Notes: generated by a model not told the origin, from the sequence alone. Positions 9,901 through 22,800 are shown, counted from the stretch's first letter. The stretch is 64,000 bases of DNA from Yamagishiella unicocca (GCA_003116995.1 BDSL01000030.1:62001-126000), one strand, 5' to 3'. Numbers and translations: made by a program.

Positions 9901-12900
9901 GGCGCATCAAGTATAGGAGTAAGATAGACAAATGATAGCGAGATGCTCAAGCAGGCAAGGCGCATGGCCGTGATGCACGTATGAGGCGCACACACGTACA
10001 GCAGGCAAATTACTGTGGCACGGCAATGGAATCCAATCGTACAGGATCGTACACACCTATCAGACTGTTACAGGTATTGTTGCCCAGGGAAGGCCGCGGA
10101 TACTCCCACGAGGGGCGAAACGCCACTGGAAGGGTGCCCCAGCTTAGGAACGGAATAACGCCATGCTTGTTCTTCCAGTACTCGCAGATCTTTGAGTCGC
10201 AGCTGGCGTACGCGTAAATGTCCTTTTGCTCAGCCGTCGCACTGCCCCAGCTGTAGCCGGGCCGGATGTTGGTGGTATCAATCAATGCGCTGCAGCTCGC
10301 GGCATCAATGGGGCCTGCAGGTTCATGTACAAGGAAGGAGAGGGCGGGGAGTTGCTGAAGCTGGCACAGTTGACGGGCACACAGTATATGGCGCTTGAGC
10401 ACGGCATGCTAAGTACTACTGAGGCACAGCAGCCATTCCAGGCCTGTACATCAACGCACCTATCAGGCTGGTGCAGGTCTTGTTGCCCAGAGAAGGCCGC
10501 GGATAGTCCCACAACAGGCGGAGCTCCACTGGCAGGGTGCCCCAGCTAATGAACGGCAACACGCCATGCTTGTTCTTCCAGTACTCGCAGATTTTGGCGT
10601 CGCAGTTCGAGTTGGTGTACGCGTCCTTCTGCTCAGCCGTCGCGTTGCCCCAACTGAAGAGTGGCTGAATGTTCCGATTCTCAACGAGGGCGCCGCAGCT
10701 AGCAGCGTCCAATTGGCCTGCAGGGAGTTATCCGGTCAGGGTGCAGGCAGGTGAATGAAGGACCAGGCCCGGGTTCACCAAAATCGTCCCAGCAGATAGT
10801 CCGCTGGGGTGTAGTTGATTAGCTAACCAGTGACAGGTAATAATACTGTGCAGAATATGTACTTGTCCAAACATGGTTATCCCGAGGCCTAACGAAGGAT
10901 GCGAACGAACTCATGCGAACGTGCATGATGAGTACAAGACGGGTACGGTGTGGCCACCCTACATAATACGTTCCTGCGTAATGTATAAGGCACGCGGATG
11001 TATCTCGTACGTACCTGATAAGTTGTTGCACGTCCTGTTTCCCAGGTAAGAACGCGGATAGTCCCATGACGCGAAATAGACTGCCGGCAGCGCGCCAAAG
11101 GTCACGTACGGCACCACGCCGTACGTGGTCTTCCAGTACTCGCAGATCTTGGCATCGCAGCTGGAATTGGTGTACACCTCCTTTTGCTCAGCCGTCGCGT
11201 TGCCCCAACTGAAGCCTGGCCGGATGTTCCGAGTCTCAACGAGGGCGCCGCAGCTCGCAGCGTCCGCGAGGCCTGCAGTAGGCCATCCGTTCAGGGTGCA
11301 GATAGGATAATGCATAAGTAGGGTGAACGATCGGTGGGCGGCGGATGATCCTTTTCAGATCCTCCCGCAAAACCATTTAGTCCGCTGATGCGTGGGTGAT
11401 GCGCTGACTGTATTAACTCAAGGATTAAGTTCTTGTCCAAACATGAAGTATCCCCCCGGCCTTACGAACGAAAAGACAGGATGAATGCATGCGTGCATGC
11501 ATCGAGAGTGTAAGAACTGGATGGTGGTGGCCGCCCTGTCTCGTTCATACCTGATAAGCTGTTGCAGGTCCTGTTCCCCAGAGAAGACCGCTGGTAGTCC
11601 CACGACGGGATATAGGCTGCCGGCAGCGTGCCAAAGGTCACGTACGGCACCACGCCGTACGTGGTCTTCCAGTACTCGCAGATCTTTGAATCGCAGCTCG
11701 AGTCAGCGTACACTTGCTTTTGCTCAGCCGACGCAGTGCCCCAGCTGTAGCCGGGCAGGATCTTGGCGCCGTCGACGAGCGCTCCGCAGCTCGCAGCAGT
11801 GATAGGGCCTGTGGGTTGGCACACGTACGTACACGCGAATGGGAAGGAAAGGGCATACATAACCAACCATTAAGAATTCCAGGACCTTGCCTTGCAGTCC
11901 AGGCCATCAAGTCGCTTTGGTGGTGAGGGTAGTAACCAAGGTAGGTACGGCAACGCCAGCAGCCTCGTCCACATAGGTAGGTAAGCATAGCATACCCATT
12001 TAGCAAGGAAGAAGGTTCCATGCCTTCGGGTGCACAGTATGGAACGCACCTATCAGACTGGCGCAGGTCCTGTTGCCCAGAGAGGGTCGCGGGAACTCCC
12101 AAGACGGGCGGAGCGCCACTGGCAGGGTGCCCCAGCTTAGGAACGGTAACACGCCGTACGTGGTCTTCCAGTACTCGCAGATCTTGGCGTCGCAGCTGGA
12201 GTTGGTGTACACCTCCATTTGCTCAGCCGTCGCGTTGCCCCAACTGAAGCCTGGCCGGATGTTCCGAGTCTCAACGAGGGCGCCGCAGCTCGCAGCGTCC
12301 ACAAGCCCTGCGTGCGCGCAGGGCAGGTGTTTGTTCAGGGATAGTGCGCACACTGGACAGACAACTACGTGGCATATGGTAGTCGTGCCAGCAAATAACG
12401 ATAAGCCGGGCGGCTAGGTCATAATCCAACAGGCTAGGTCATAATCCAACAGGCTAGGTCATAATCCAACAGGCTAGGTCATAATCCAACAGGCTAGGTC
12501 ATAATCCAACAGGCTAGGTCATAATCCAACAGGCATGGTCATCCTCGCGAACGTGAGTTTCAAGTTCCACCATAACAGCAGGGTGACGCAAATGTGTGGC
12601 ATACCTGATAAGCTGTTGCAGGTCCTGTTTCCCAGAGAAGACCGCTGGTAGTCCCATGACGGGATATAGGCTGCCGGCAGCGTGCCAAAGGTCACATACG
12701 GCACCACGCCGTACGTGGTCTTCCAGTATTCGCATATCTTTGAGTCGCAGCTCGAGTCCATGAACATCTGTTGCTTGTCAGCAGGCGCAGAGCCCCAATT
12801 GTAACCGGGTAGGATGCCATACGTTTTAACAAGGGCACCGCACTCGGCGGGACTTAGCACAGCCTTCGGTGATGGAGGCGAAGGCTTAGCCCGGGGGGGC

Positions 12901-13133
12901 GGCTTAACGGCTGGGGGTTTTGTTGGCGATGGGGGCGGCTTCAACTTCGGGGGCGGTTTAACCGCCGGCGGCTTAGTTGGTGATGGGGGTGGCTTGGACT
13001 TTGGGGGCGGTTTGGGCCATGGGGACGGCTTAGGCGATGGGGGCGGCTTGGGTGGCGCTGCGCTGGCCGAAATAGCAAGGACCAACAGGACCAGCAAACC
13101 GCCAGCGAAGGCGGCAGGAAGTCCGCGTGTCAT
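6922..13133 (-). CDS. Secreted Pro-rich protein with seven 4-Cys modules and a Vps62/DUF946-like domain
   Basis: Exons in transcript order, all in phase: 13133-12605, 12307-12050, 11808-11551, 11272-11015, 10717-10460, 10314-10057, 9839-9579, 9071-8961, 8603-8266, 7903-7736, 7446-6922; 1073 aa. The start at 13133 (MTRGLPAAFAGGLLVLLVL) gives a textbook signal peptide; an in-frame ATG at 13160 precedes it but an acceptor-like CTCGCAG lies between. Residues ~26-95 are SP/PPSP/KPPP repeats typical of hydroxyproline-rich wall glycoproteins. Seven modules follow (residues ~97-693), each with SCGAL, PGxSWG, CDxKICxYWK and LGNxTC, four Cys apiece. The C-terminal ~300 residues carry ADWEAITVIL, YGQHGGYYT and VYVGQYAHGSYYD, matching my recollection of Vps62/DUF946 proteins, then a Cys-rich tail of about 85 residues. 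Likely secreted or wall-bound; molecular role unknown. Confidence 0.85.
9853..9898 (+). repeat. Dispersed repeat copy inside an intron
   Basis: GTTGTAACGGTTACAGTGGG followed by TTCCAG and then GGTAGAACCAT matches the intergenic copy at 5126-5171. It lies just upstream of module 7 in the intron between 9840 and 10056. Confidence 0.55.
12412..12534. repeat. Six perfect copies of a 20-bp unit
   Basis: The unit GGCTAGGTCATAATCCAACA is repeated six times without change, inside the first intron of the secreted repeat gene (12308-12604). Perfect identity suggests recent expansion. Confidence 0.95.
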
Positions 13134-16100
13134 CTCTGCGAGAAGCAGGTAGAAAAACATATCCCTTTAGCACAACAACTGACCAACGCATGGTAAGCAG
13201 ACCTTAGTACGAAGGGGTCTCAATCGGGCGTTCAAACCGCCGGCCATGCAGCAGCAAGTGGAGCTAAAGAGGTTCACAGTCCACTTCATACAGGTAACTA
13301 CTAATAGCGCAAGCTGGCACGAGTCTGCATGTTACCTCGGAACCTCGGACTCCCAGCAAAGGTCGGGCTCGCTTCGTGACCCGTCAATGACCTCTTGGCA
13401 CCTGACCTGGTATCAACTAGTATTAAGACGATGAAATATTGACTTGTAGATGATGTTTATGTACAACGCAAACAAACGGCTTTCGGAAACCACCGATCGA
13501 GTGAAGCGGTTAGGCCGACAAATAGCTCTGTTGATTTTACTGCTTGATTTTGCCCTGTAAAATGTGTACTATACCTTACACCCGCTGTGCGTATTTATAT
13601 TAGCTTTCTGGGACGGCGCAACGATTCATGTCTAGTACTACAATTATTCGTGCACGGGCATAATCGGTTCGAAAGTCAGCTTCTCGCGGGCAGCGAGCAA
13701 GCTGTAGTTGCTTTGAAGGACCGTGCCCATCTGATGACGTCCTACGACAGCTTCCATACACTTGACACGTCAATGTCGACGTACGAAGGCGGCTTGACGT
13801 GGGACGTGCAGGAAGTCCAGTGCGAAATCGAACACGTGAGTCGAATGCCCGCCTTGCCAGTGTCGCTCGGTCACTCTGCAGTGCATATCTGACGACTGTT
13901 GGCGCTGATGATGCGCGACGATGATCGACAGCTGGAGCATGCCAATGGATGAAATCAACGGTAACCAGCCGAATCCAAGCTGGTAACAAACCAAATGCAG
14001 AAGGAAGGGGCTTTATACCGTAACATCACGGACAACTGACGTGCACGTAGTAACAGGATAGACGCGTTCTGACGGATTGCCTGCAAGATTTGAGGGCGAA
14101 TCGAGTCGATTGTGTGCACTGATATTCCGGCATCGCTGAGCCGGAAACTCCGCCCTGGATAATAAAGACCTAGATGGACCTCAACAGGCTGCTGCCGCGG
14201 GCAGCGCGGTCCGCTGCAGGGAAATTTGTTTATATTAGCTGGTCTGAGCGGCGTCAGCGGAGGCGGGGACCAAGTAAAAACAAATGTCAGTCAGACCAAC
14301 AAATGAGCCGGCCGCCGTCGGGGTTGGTAAAGCTGTGTGGTGCTCACGAGGGTTAAGCGCCATGCGTGTAGGGTGGTATGTACCTCTCTCAGCCGCGAAA
14401 CTCCGACGCTTGCACAACAAAACCAACTGAAAGCGCCTGACGGCATGGTCCGGCGCATCAGGGAGCCTGTCGATAGATACAACCAGATAATGTGGTGTTA
14501 CAGCTTCCTCAAGGTATGTAGTGGCGTTAACTAAAGCGGTGTCGGAGTAAGCGTTAAGGAAAGCAGGCATAATGGATGAGAGGGCCGACGACGGCATGAT
14601 CCTGAAGGGAAGCAGCCAAAGGAGAAGTTCCAACACGAAAGCCTGTCATCATGGGTAATTCCTTGCGCATTGCGCGCATGCGGCAAACAGCTGCCACCAG
14701 AGTGCAATGCGAGGCAAGGAGAAACCGGGTGGGCTGGCGGCGAGAGCAAGGAAAGAGGCGCCCGTCAAGCGGACAGCTCACAAACCGGAACAACGCCAAG
14801 TACATGCGAGGGCGAGGCAAACAGACAACCAGGGCCCACGTAACCGCGGCCCACCGCCAAATAGAAACTTGGCGAGCAAGGGCAGAAGCTGGAACAAATA
14901 ACGCAACAGCGACGCCGTGCAGCGGTATCGCGGCACAGAGGGAACGGCCGCCAACGGTCGAAACAGGGACACGAACGGGTGGCGTGCTGGCTGCCAGGAG
15001 CTCCCCACAGCGCCACCGCCCAAGCAAGCGCACGGCCTGTGGAGCAGCAGGTCACACCATAACCGGCGGGCATGCGGCGGCCGCAACAGTCGGGTTGGTT
15101 GGCGAGGCCCCACTGAGCCCAGCAAGTAAGGCTCACATGGGCCTCGCACGACAGAAAGGAAAATGCGTGCTATTGCAAAGGGGTCGTATGTAAGCAAACG
15201 ACTCAAAAGTATACCTTCCGCCACCTTACAGCGTTAGGGCATGTGCCCAGATGCCCACAGCGATGTAAGCTCAAATCCTGTAACAGCACCGATCGATCCC
15301 CCATCAACTGCTGGAGACCACAGCAGCAGATAGCAGCTGAACTAGATAGCATCCGCTGCTGCCGGTAGTTGATACCTGTGACATCGCTCCACTCCCGCTA
15401 CAAATGCTCCTTCCGCCCTGCAACGCTGCGCCTCAACTCTATGCCCGCTGCCTTTTGTACGGATACAACAGTAGGTCGTACCGTATCACATTTCTCACTT
15501 TTCACCTTTTCTACTTGCGGGTACCGTACCCCGGCCGCACACCCGCAGAGCAGGCAGGGGCCTTGCGGCACACCGCTCACCGCTGCCTCCCCCGCATTCA
15601 AGGCCGGCTGACAGCTACTCCCCCTGCTGCCTCGGCTACTGGTGCAGTCGCCTACGGCATTCGGTGCTGGCGGTCCGCAAGGCCCGAACATACCTGCAGC
15701 AAAGGCCCGCTACAGCCCCGCACGAAAGTACCCAACCGGTAATGTTACCGAGATCCAAGGGAAAACACGTCGTGAATAAGACCAACACCCGCGCTGCCCT
15801 GCGTACCTCTTGACACAAACATAAGGATCCGAAGATTCGCAGGAAATCCACACAATCGTTTCCGCCTAACTACAAGCCTACCCAATGCTTCACGAATAAA
15901 GGCGCAGCCTTCAAATGACAGAGTAATCAGTCCGTGCCTCCGCACAAATAAATGCACACGAGCTCTCATGACCCGGACGGTACCGGCCCAAACCGGCATC
16001 CGCGAGGGTCCTGGCCAGGCGTGCGTGCCGAGGAGGCAAGGCACAACCGATGCACATATTCACGGCCTTGTTGCCCCCCCATCTTCGGTTCACGGCTGCC

Positions 16101-16846
16101 GTCTTCGCAACACACCCGTCGCTTCCTGCCCATCCGTTTCGCATCCTACGCCATCAGTGACGACATCCACGACCGGGAGCTTCGGCCGCGGCTCTCAGCC
16201 CAGGCCAGTCCAGGCCAGCCAGGTGAACGATATGGGGGCGCGAGGCATGCTTGGCCATACCGGTACACATGAGGCAAATCACACGATCACGCAGCCTCAA
16301 CCCCGTGGCTTCTGTCGTCTGAAAGTCAGCGAGGTGGGTGCCCAGTTGGCCTAAAGATTACCGAAGGCTCCTGTCATATGCTCCTGTCACACTGGCCAAC
16401 ACGCATGGGCCACGGTTCCGGCCGCAAGCTAAGTCCTGGGCTGCAACCGGCACTAACGCCACATACGACCACAGCAGCCCGTTATCCCACAACCCACGTG
16501 CCACGCGACAGCAGTTCGCCAAACCCGCATCTGACTACCGAGCGTAAACCGTCTCACCGATCTTTACCTTAGTTACCGGTGCTCCCACCTAATTGTCATT
16601 TCCCTTCTTTTGGCGCATCCCCAAGGGGCCAACCCCCAACCCCAATGAGGATAGGGTGGGGAGTACGCCTGTGGGGGTCATAGGGCCCGTGAGGTGAGCG
16701 TTCTGCGCACTGCCCCGTTCCATTGTGGACCCCCCTTGTAATAAGCGCTGCCTATCTGGTCGCTGCTGCCGCGGCCGTCTCAGCGGCGGGTGGCAGCTGC
16801 CAACGTCTGCGAATGCGCCCCAAGCTACCCTGGTTTCTGCACACGG
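13134..16846. other. 3.7-kb gene-poor region
   Basis: Contains the 5' flank of the secreted-protein gene and the 3' flank of the helicase gene. Open frames here (for example 14651-15193 +, opposed by overlapping - strand frames) lack consistent splice signals, domains or codon bias, and I could not chain them. A TATAAAG on the - strand at 14011-14017 might serve a long 5' UTR of the secreted-protein gene, but it is 880 nt away. A decayed transposon cannot be excluded. Confidence 0.5.
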
Positions 16847-19800
16847 CTACGATTCCTGTCCTCCTTGCGCCCAGCCCGGTTGCTGCTGCTGTTGTTGCTG
16901 TTGCGCGCGCCCCGCTCCTCGCCCGCCCCCTCGCCCGGACCCCCGCCCATGCTTGGGCAGCATGCTCGCCAGCCCGCCGCGCCCCCTCCCCGAGGACTGA
17001 AGCCCCGCGGCCAGCTGCTGCCCCGGCAGCGGCTGCGGCTGCAGCTGCGCCCGGTGCCTGCCGTGAACGTGTGGACCCGTGCGACCATGGTGGGAAGCAC
17101 CCCCGCGACCGCGTCCCCGAGCCCGCGGCTGCGGCTGTAGCTGCGGCTGTAGCGCATCCTGGTTTGGCTGGAATGGTGCCGCCCCAAAGCCCGGCGGCGC
17201 GTCTTCTATACCCGGCGGCTGCACCTGCATCTGCAGCGGCTGAGTCTGCGGGTGCAACTGCGGTGGTGGCTGCGCACGCGTAGGCGCGGGCACGGGGCCA
17301 CCAGGCTGCGGCTGCAGGTGCTGCGGTGGCGGGGCCCACTCCGGCGCCGCCTTAGGGCGCGGCGGTGGGGGCGGCTGCTGGTACGGCAGCTGCCCCATCC
17401 CCATCCCTAATCCCATCCCCGGAGGCGGGGGGCCTCCCTGCCCGGCTGACATCCCTCCGCCCTCCAGCCCCAGCCTCATCTGCTGTTGCTGCTGCTGCTG
17501 CTGCGCAGTCGCCGCGGCGGCAGCGGTAGCCTGCTCCTGGTGCGCTCGCGCTGCGGCCTGCGCCGCCTGCGCCGACAACGTCCGGTAGCGCTCCTGGAAC
17601 GCCGCCCACTCGAGGCACAGCTCCCCCGCGCTGGCGTCCTCGATGACGCACCCCCGCTCCTCCGCGTTGCTTATCAGCGCCGCCCAGCTGGGCTCCCGCC
17701 GCAGCGCCGCGAACTGCCCCAGCACCCACAGCGACTGCTTGGCGCGCGTGATGGCCACGTTCATGCGGCGTACGTCAGCCAGGAAGCCCATACCGCCGCC
17801 GCCACCACCTCCACCGCCGCCGCCGGCACCGGGCCGGGCGGTGCGGACGCAGGATAGGATGATGACGTCCAGCTGCTTGCCCTGGTGGCGGTGTGGGAGG
17901 TGCAGGTGGGTGCAGGTGGTTGGTGGACGCGAATTGCGCGTTGATGGTATCGCATAAACTTGATTGGAACGTTATAGCGCACGGGAATTGGTGTGTTGGT
18001 GAGGTGGTGTCTATGCGATTTCCGAGGGGCAGTGGGAGGTAGGAGGTAGGTAGGTGCATGAGTCAGTCGGGGTTGGGGGGTAGCTCCTGTGGATGCTGCT
18101 GCGATTTTATATCGACGTAGCGCGCCCGCAAGCCCGCAGCTGCAGGCCGACACTGAAGGCTTGCTGCAAACATTTGCTGCGAGCTCAGCCAAGTCGCTAA
18201 CCCGGTACACGAACCAGTCGCCAAGATGCGACCGGCCCCCACTTGGTTTCCCTCACCTACTCGGAAAGATACGCAAGCCTGGCGCTGCAACGCGCAGTCG
18301 TCCGCGCCCGCTCCCGCCCCGACTCCGCCCACCCGCACCGCACCTGGAAGGAGTCCACCGTCTCGATGCGCACCGCGTCCAACACGGCCGGCCCCAGCGC
18401 CTCCGCAAACTTGCGTCGAATCAGCTCCCGCTGCGCCCTGTACGGCGTAATGATGCCCACAGTCACCCCCTGCGTGTAGCCCGCCAGGAACCCAAAAGCC
18501 TGTGCCGCCGCCGCCGCCGCCGCGCCAGAGGACGGCGGGTCGCCCGCTGCGCCCTGACCCGGGCCCGGGGCTCCGCCGAAAGAGCGCTCCACCGAATTCC
18601 CCCGCGTGCCGTCCTGACCGCCCCGCGAATTGAACGGCGTCGGCTCCCGCACACCCCGGCCTCCGCCTCCGCTAGTGAGGAGCGACGCTGCGGCCTCGGC
18701 CGCCGCCGCGCCGATGCCAGGCCCCCCTCGCACCGCCGCCATCAGCTCCAAGTAGAGCCCGAGGGCCATGTCCGCTTCCGCCTCGTTGCTCCGGGACCGC
18801 CCCTGGAGCCACTCGCGGCCGCCGCAGACGTCGTACACCACGTACGGCTTCAGCAGGTCGGCCGCGTAGAAGGGAGGCGGCTGCGCCGCATCGCGGATTA
18901 CGGACTCACCGTCCAGGAGGCGGTTGTGGTAGAAGTACGACGACGGGAAGGTGCGAATCTCGGGGTGCATGCGGTACTGTACGGAAAGCATCTTGACCGC
19001 CGACCCGGCCTGGGCCAGGCGCTCGAAGAGGGACCGCTCCAGGAGGGTCTCCTTGGCGGCGGCGGAAAAAAGTGTGGCGGGCAGCTGCTGCGGGTCGCCC
19101 ACCATGACCAGCCGGCGGCAGCCGTACAGCAGCGGCTGCAGCGCTGCGATTTCGGAAGCCTTGATGGCGGGCATGTGTGGAAACGGGGGGCACGTCCCGT
19201 GTCAATGGTTTTAGCGCGGGGCAAGGAAGGCCGAAGGGCATGCGACAGAACCGGGCGGCGCTAAGACAACAAAAGGTATACCCGTATATTTGTGAGAGGT
19301 GGGCGCCCAAACAACTGAGCAAGCGGGCAACCGAACTCCTTGCGCCCAATCGGTGCCCGAATCCGGGTGCGGTGCCACAGCTCAAATGCCGAGCCCCTGC
19401 ACTCGTGCCCATGGTTCCGCCATGGGATACCGCCCCCAGCACCACCCTCGCCCCACCCCGCCACCCCGCCTCCCAGCCCGCCGCTCCCCCACCTGCGCCG
19501 CCTCGTCGATGAGCACAAAGTCGAAGCCGCGCCCCAGGCGGCTGAAGACGGCCCTCCCCGTGGAGCTGAGTGTGGTGAACACCATCTCCGCCTCCTCCAT
19601 CAGGCTCAACTCCAGGTCCTCGCGGACGCGGCGGACCACATACCCGGGCAGGTGGGAGGAGCCCGAGGTGGCGAGGTCGCCTGAGGGCGGGGCAGGGATG
19701 GGACGAGTAAGCGGCGTTCTGGCGGGTGGCAGAGGGCGAGCAAGTGCCTGCCAAGCCACAAGGGGTTGTCGCGGGATGACCCCAGAGGGTTCGGGCTGCA

Positions 19801-22800
19801 CCAGGGAACCAACTATAGGAATCCATGCTGGAGATGCCGTGTAAGATGGTGTGGAAGATGGCGTGGAAGATGACGTGGAAGATGACGTGGAAGATGACGT
19901 GTAAGATGGCGTGTAAGATGGCGTGTAAGATGCCGTGTAAGATGGCGTGTAAGATGGCGTGTAAGATGCCGTGTAAGATGGCGTGTAAGATGGTGGCGTG
20001 TAAGATGGCGTGTAAGATGGCGTGTAAGATGGTGTGTAAGATGGTGGCGTGTAAGATGGTGGTGTGTGAGATGATGTGTTGAGATGACGTCGTGGGATCA
20101 CGTGTGAGACGGAGGCCTCGAGGGCTGAGCGGTTCACGGAGCGACCGGCGGTCTTCGCCTGGGGGACATGACGGCGCCGTTCAGCTAGCTGGCAGCCCCA
20201 GGCGGACTAGGGCATCACGTGGCATTGTTGCCTCCTTGGTTAGTTGGTTGGGTTGTACGTCTCACCAGCGAAAAATGCCTCGGCTCTAACTGCCCTCATC
20301 GGGACACCCTCAAGCCACGTGGAGGAGCTCACCTGCTCGGTCCAGGCGGCTCATCTCCTCCCTGGCGCGATTGAGGTGGTCATTGAGCCGTACGAGATCA
20401 GCAGCCATGCGCTCCAAATCCTGTGCGCCCGGATCCAGGATCCGGGCGGCCAAAGGCAGTTAGGGTGGTGGCGGCGATGGAGTTGTCGCGCCAAAGGCGC
20501 GTGTTGGGTCATGGGCGGCTGCTCTGATGCGCTTGACACGTGGGCGCGGCGGCGGGAGCTACTTCGACGCAAGTTTGGCGCGCCATGGTTAAAGCACGCC
20601 TCAGCCTCAGCCGCGTTTCTAATTTCCTGACGATGGTTAAAGCACGCCTCAGCCTCAGCCGCGTTCCTAATTTCCTGACGATGGTTAAAGCACGCCTCAG
20701 CCTCAGCCGCGTTCCTAATTTCCTGACGATGGTTAAAGCACGCCTCAGCCTCAGCCGCGTTCCTAATTTCCTGACGATGGTTAAAGCACGCCTCAGCCTC
20801 AGCCGCGTTCCTAATTTCCTGACGAGCTCCCCTCGCTGGCTCACCCGCACACCAACCCGCCCAGCACGTGCATCCTCGGCCCCGCAGCCTTCCGCTACAA
20901 TGCCCCGTCCCCAAAATCCAAACGTGTGTATTAACGTACCCTAATCGGTTTAGCTTTCATTGCCGACCCACGGGTTCCCTCTCATTCCCCTCCGCCCACA
21001 CACACATGCACCACACCACACCGCGAGCCCGCACACACACCTGTCCGTTCTCTGCCTCGCCAGCCGCCGCCGCCGCCGCCTCGCCTCCTGGTCCTGCCGC
21101 CGCCGCCCCTCCGCGCCCCTTGGCCGCCAGCTTGGCCGCCATGGCCGCCATGTAGACGTTGCAGTTGGCGATACGCGACTCGCAGTCCTTGTAGGCCATC
21201 GCCCATGACTCCGGCCCCATCGCCGCGTAGCGATTCATCATGGCCTCCGTCCACACCGCCTTGACTGCGGCGGACAGCGGCGCCTCCTCCGCGCCCACGC
21301 GCACCACGTTGGGCCTGGTGGTGGGGGGTCGGCGTTGCGGGTAAGCATCATCATGATTGAGTGCAACCCTTGTGAAATGGTGAAACTCCATACAATGGCA
21401 AAAACCTGCCGACAGATGAGGCGTGGAAGCACCGATACCGGCTTTCGCCGAAGCGGTAGACGCATAACTTCTTCAGGGCGTATGGTAAAAGTATTCCCGT
21501 CCTGCTCCCGCCTCGCCCGGACCGGCCGTCACCCAACCCGCCCCGGCCCCGCCGCTTGGGCGGCACCTCGTCGCACCGGTAGATGGCGCCGCCGAAGTCG
21601 CAGAAGCCCTCCGTGAGGATGCGGTCCAGAAGTTCGTCAGTGGCTGCGTTGGAGGGCGCGCACACGAGGATGCGCGGTTTCGGAGCATCCAGCGGGGCGA
21701 ACGACAGCGCGTCCAGGATGCTGCCGGCGCCGCCGCCGCCGATGCCGCCGCCGCTGCAGTACATGTCGAGCATGTTCGCGCCGCCGCGGCCGGCGGCCGA
21801 TGAGGTGCGCGTGAGGAGCTCCCGGGCGCGTCGCAGCCAGGCGGAGTGGTGGCGGTGGTACATGATGCTATGCCAGGTGTTGAGGATGCCGCGCACGGTG
21901 TGCGTCTTGCCAGTGCCAGGTGGGCCCTGCGAGAGGCAGTTGGGCGGTGGTTGGCGGTGCGTCGGTCCCTGCGGCACTGCTGGCGGTGGTTGGCGGTGCG
22001 TCGGTCCCTGCGGCGCTGCTGGCCGGGGCGTACAGTTCGGCAACATGCCGTATGGGCGGCTGGGCGGCCAGGTGCGACTTGAGGTAACGGATCAATAGTG
22101 CGCGGGAAGACGTCGTCGCCTTCGTCACTCTTCAGAGGAGAAAGACTGGGCCCTGACCCCTCGCAGACCCACCTGCACCAGCGTTATGGGAGGCACCAGC
22201 GGGCGCGTCTGTCCACCCACACCCGGCGCCGCAGCAGCGCCCCCGGGACCCCCCTCGGCGCCTGCTGCGCCCGTCGCTATGCCCTGCGCCTCCGCCTCCG
22301 CCAGGTCGTCCGGCGTCGCCAGGTGGGCCGCCGCCGCCACGATCGCCTCGCGCTGCGGCACGTCGTATTGGCTGTACAGGTACTTGTAGTACGGCTCATG
22401 GCGGGCGTCCTGCGGCCAGACCTGCTTGCGGCAAGGGGGGCCGGAAGGGAGGGCCCCGAGGAGGGAGGGTCCGCGCTACATTAGCTGGCGTCCTCCTCGA
22501 GCGGGCGGCTCGCTTTCTGCCCTTTTGAGACCCCGGAAACTGCAGCCTCGGACCGCCTCCTAATACCTGTACGATCTGGGTACGGCAACACTTCGTCTGC
22601 CGTCACCAAGCCGCTCATCCATGTCTAGTTATGTCCGGAACACACCGCCCCTGGTCCGGTAAACGTCACCCTTTGGCTTGATGCCACCTGCCTCTTCTGG
22701 CCCCTTTGCAATGCCCAGTCAGGTGCGCCCACCCATTTCCCACCTGCGGCAACTCAGCTGCTCCTGCCGTCCCGTAGCTGGCTGGCCGCACCAGCTCGGG

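Larger units (their letters stand above)
9579..12850 (-). repeat. Tandem array of seven homologous exon modules
   Basis: Module 1 forms the 3' part of exon 1. Modules 2-6 are separate exons of exactly 258 nt each (86 codons) and module 7 is 261 nt. Every module exon begins and ends in phase 1, so any can be gained or lost without breaking the frame. Each has four Cys and the phrases PGxSWG, KICEYWK, GVxP and PSLGNxTC. Intervening introns are 145-297 nt, and two of them share clear sequence (near 10860 and 11432), so exon and intron were duplicated together. Confidence 0.9.

Noticed and set aside
14651..15193. 180-residue frame beginning MGNSLRIARM
   Set aside because: Overlapped by equally long frames on the other strand; composition is Arg/Thr/Ala-rich without domains or splice logic.
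19382..20137. 251-residue Ser/Thr/Pro/Tyr-rich frame joined to the helicase exon
   Set aside because: It is the 12-bp minisatellite read through; a good acceptor at 19681 starts the real exon in phase.
20509..20944. Possible CRISPR array (five 48-bp repeats)
   Set aside because: The copies are directly adjacent with no unique spacers, inside a eukaryotic intron.
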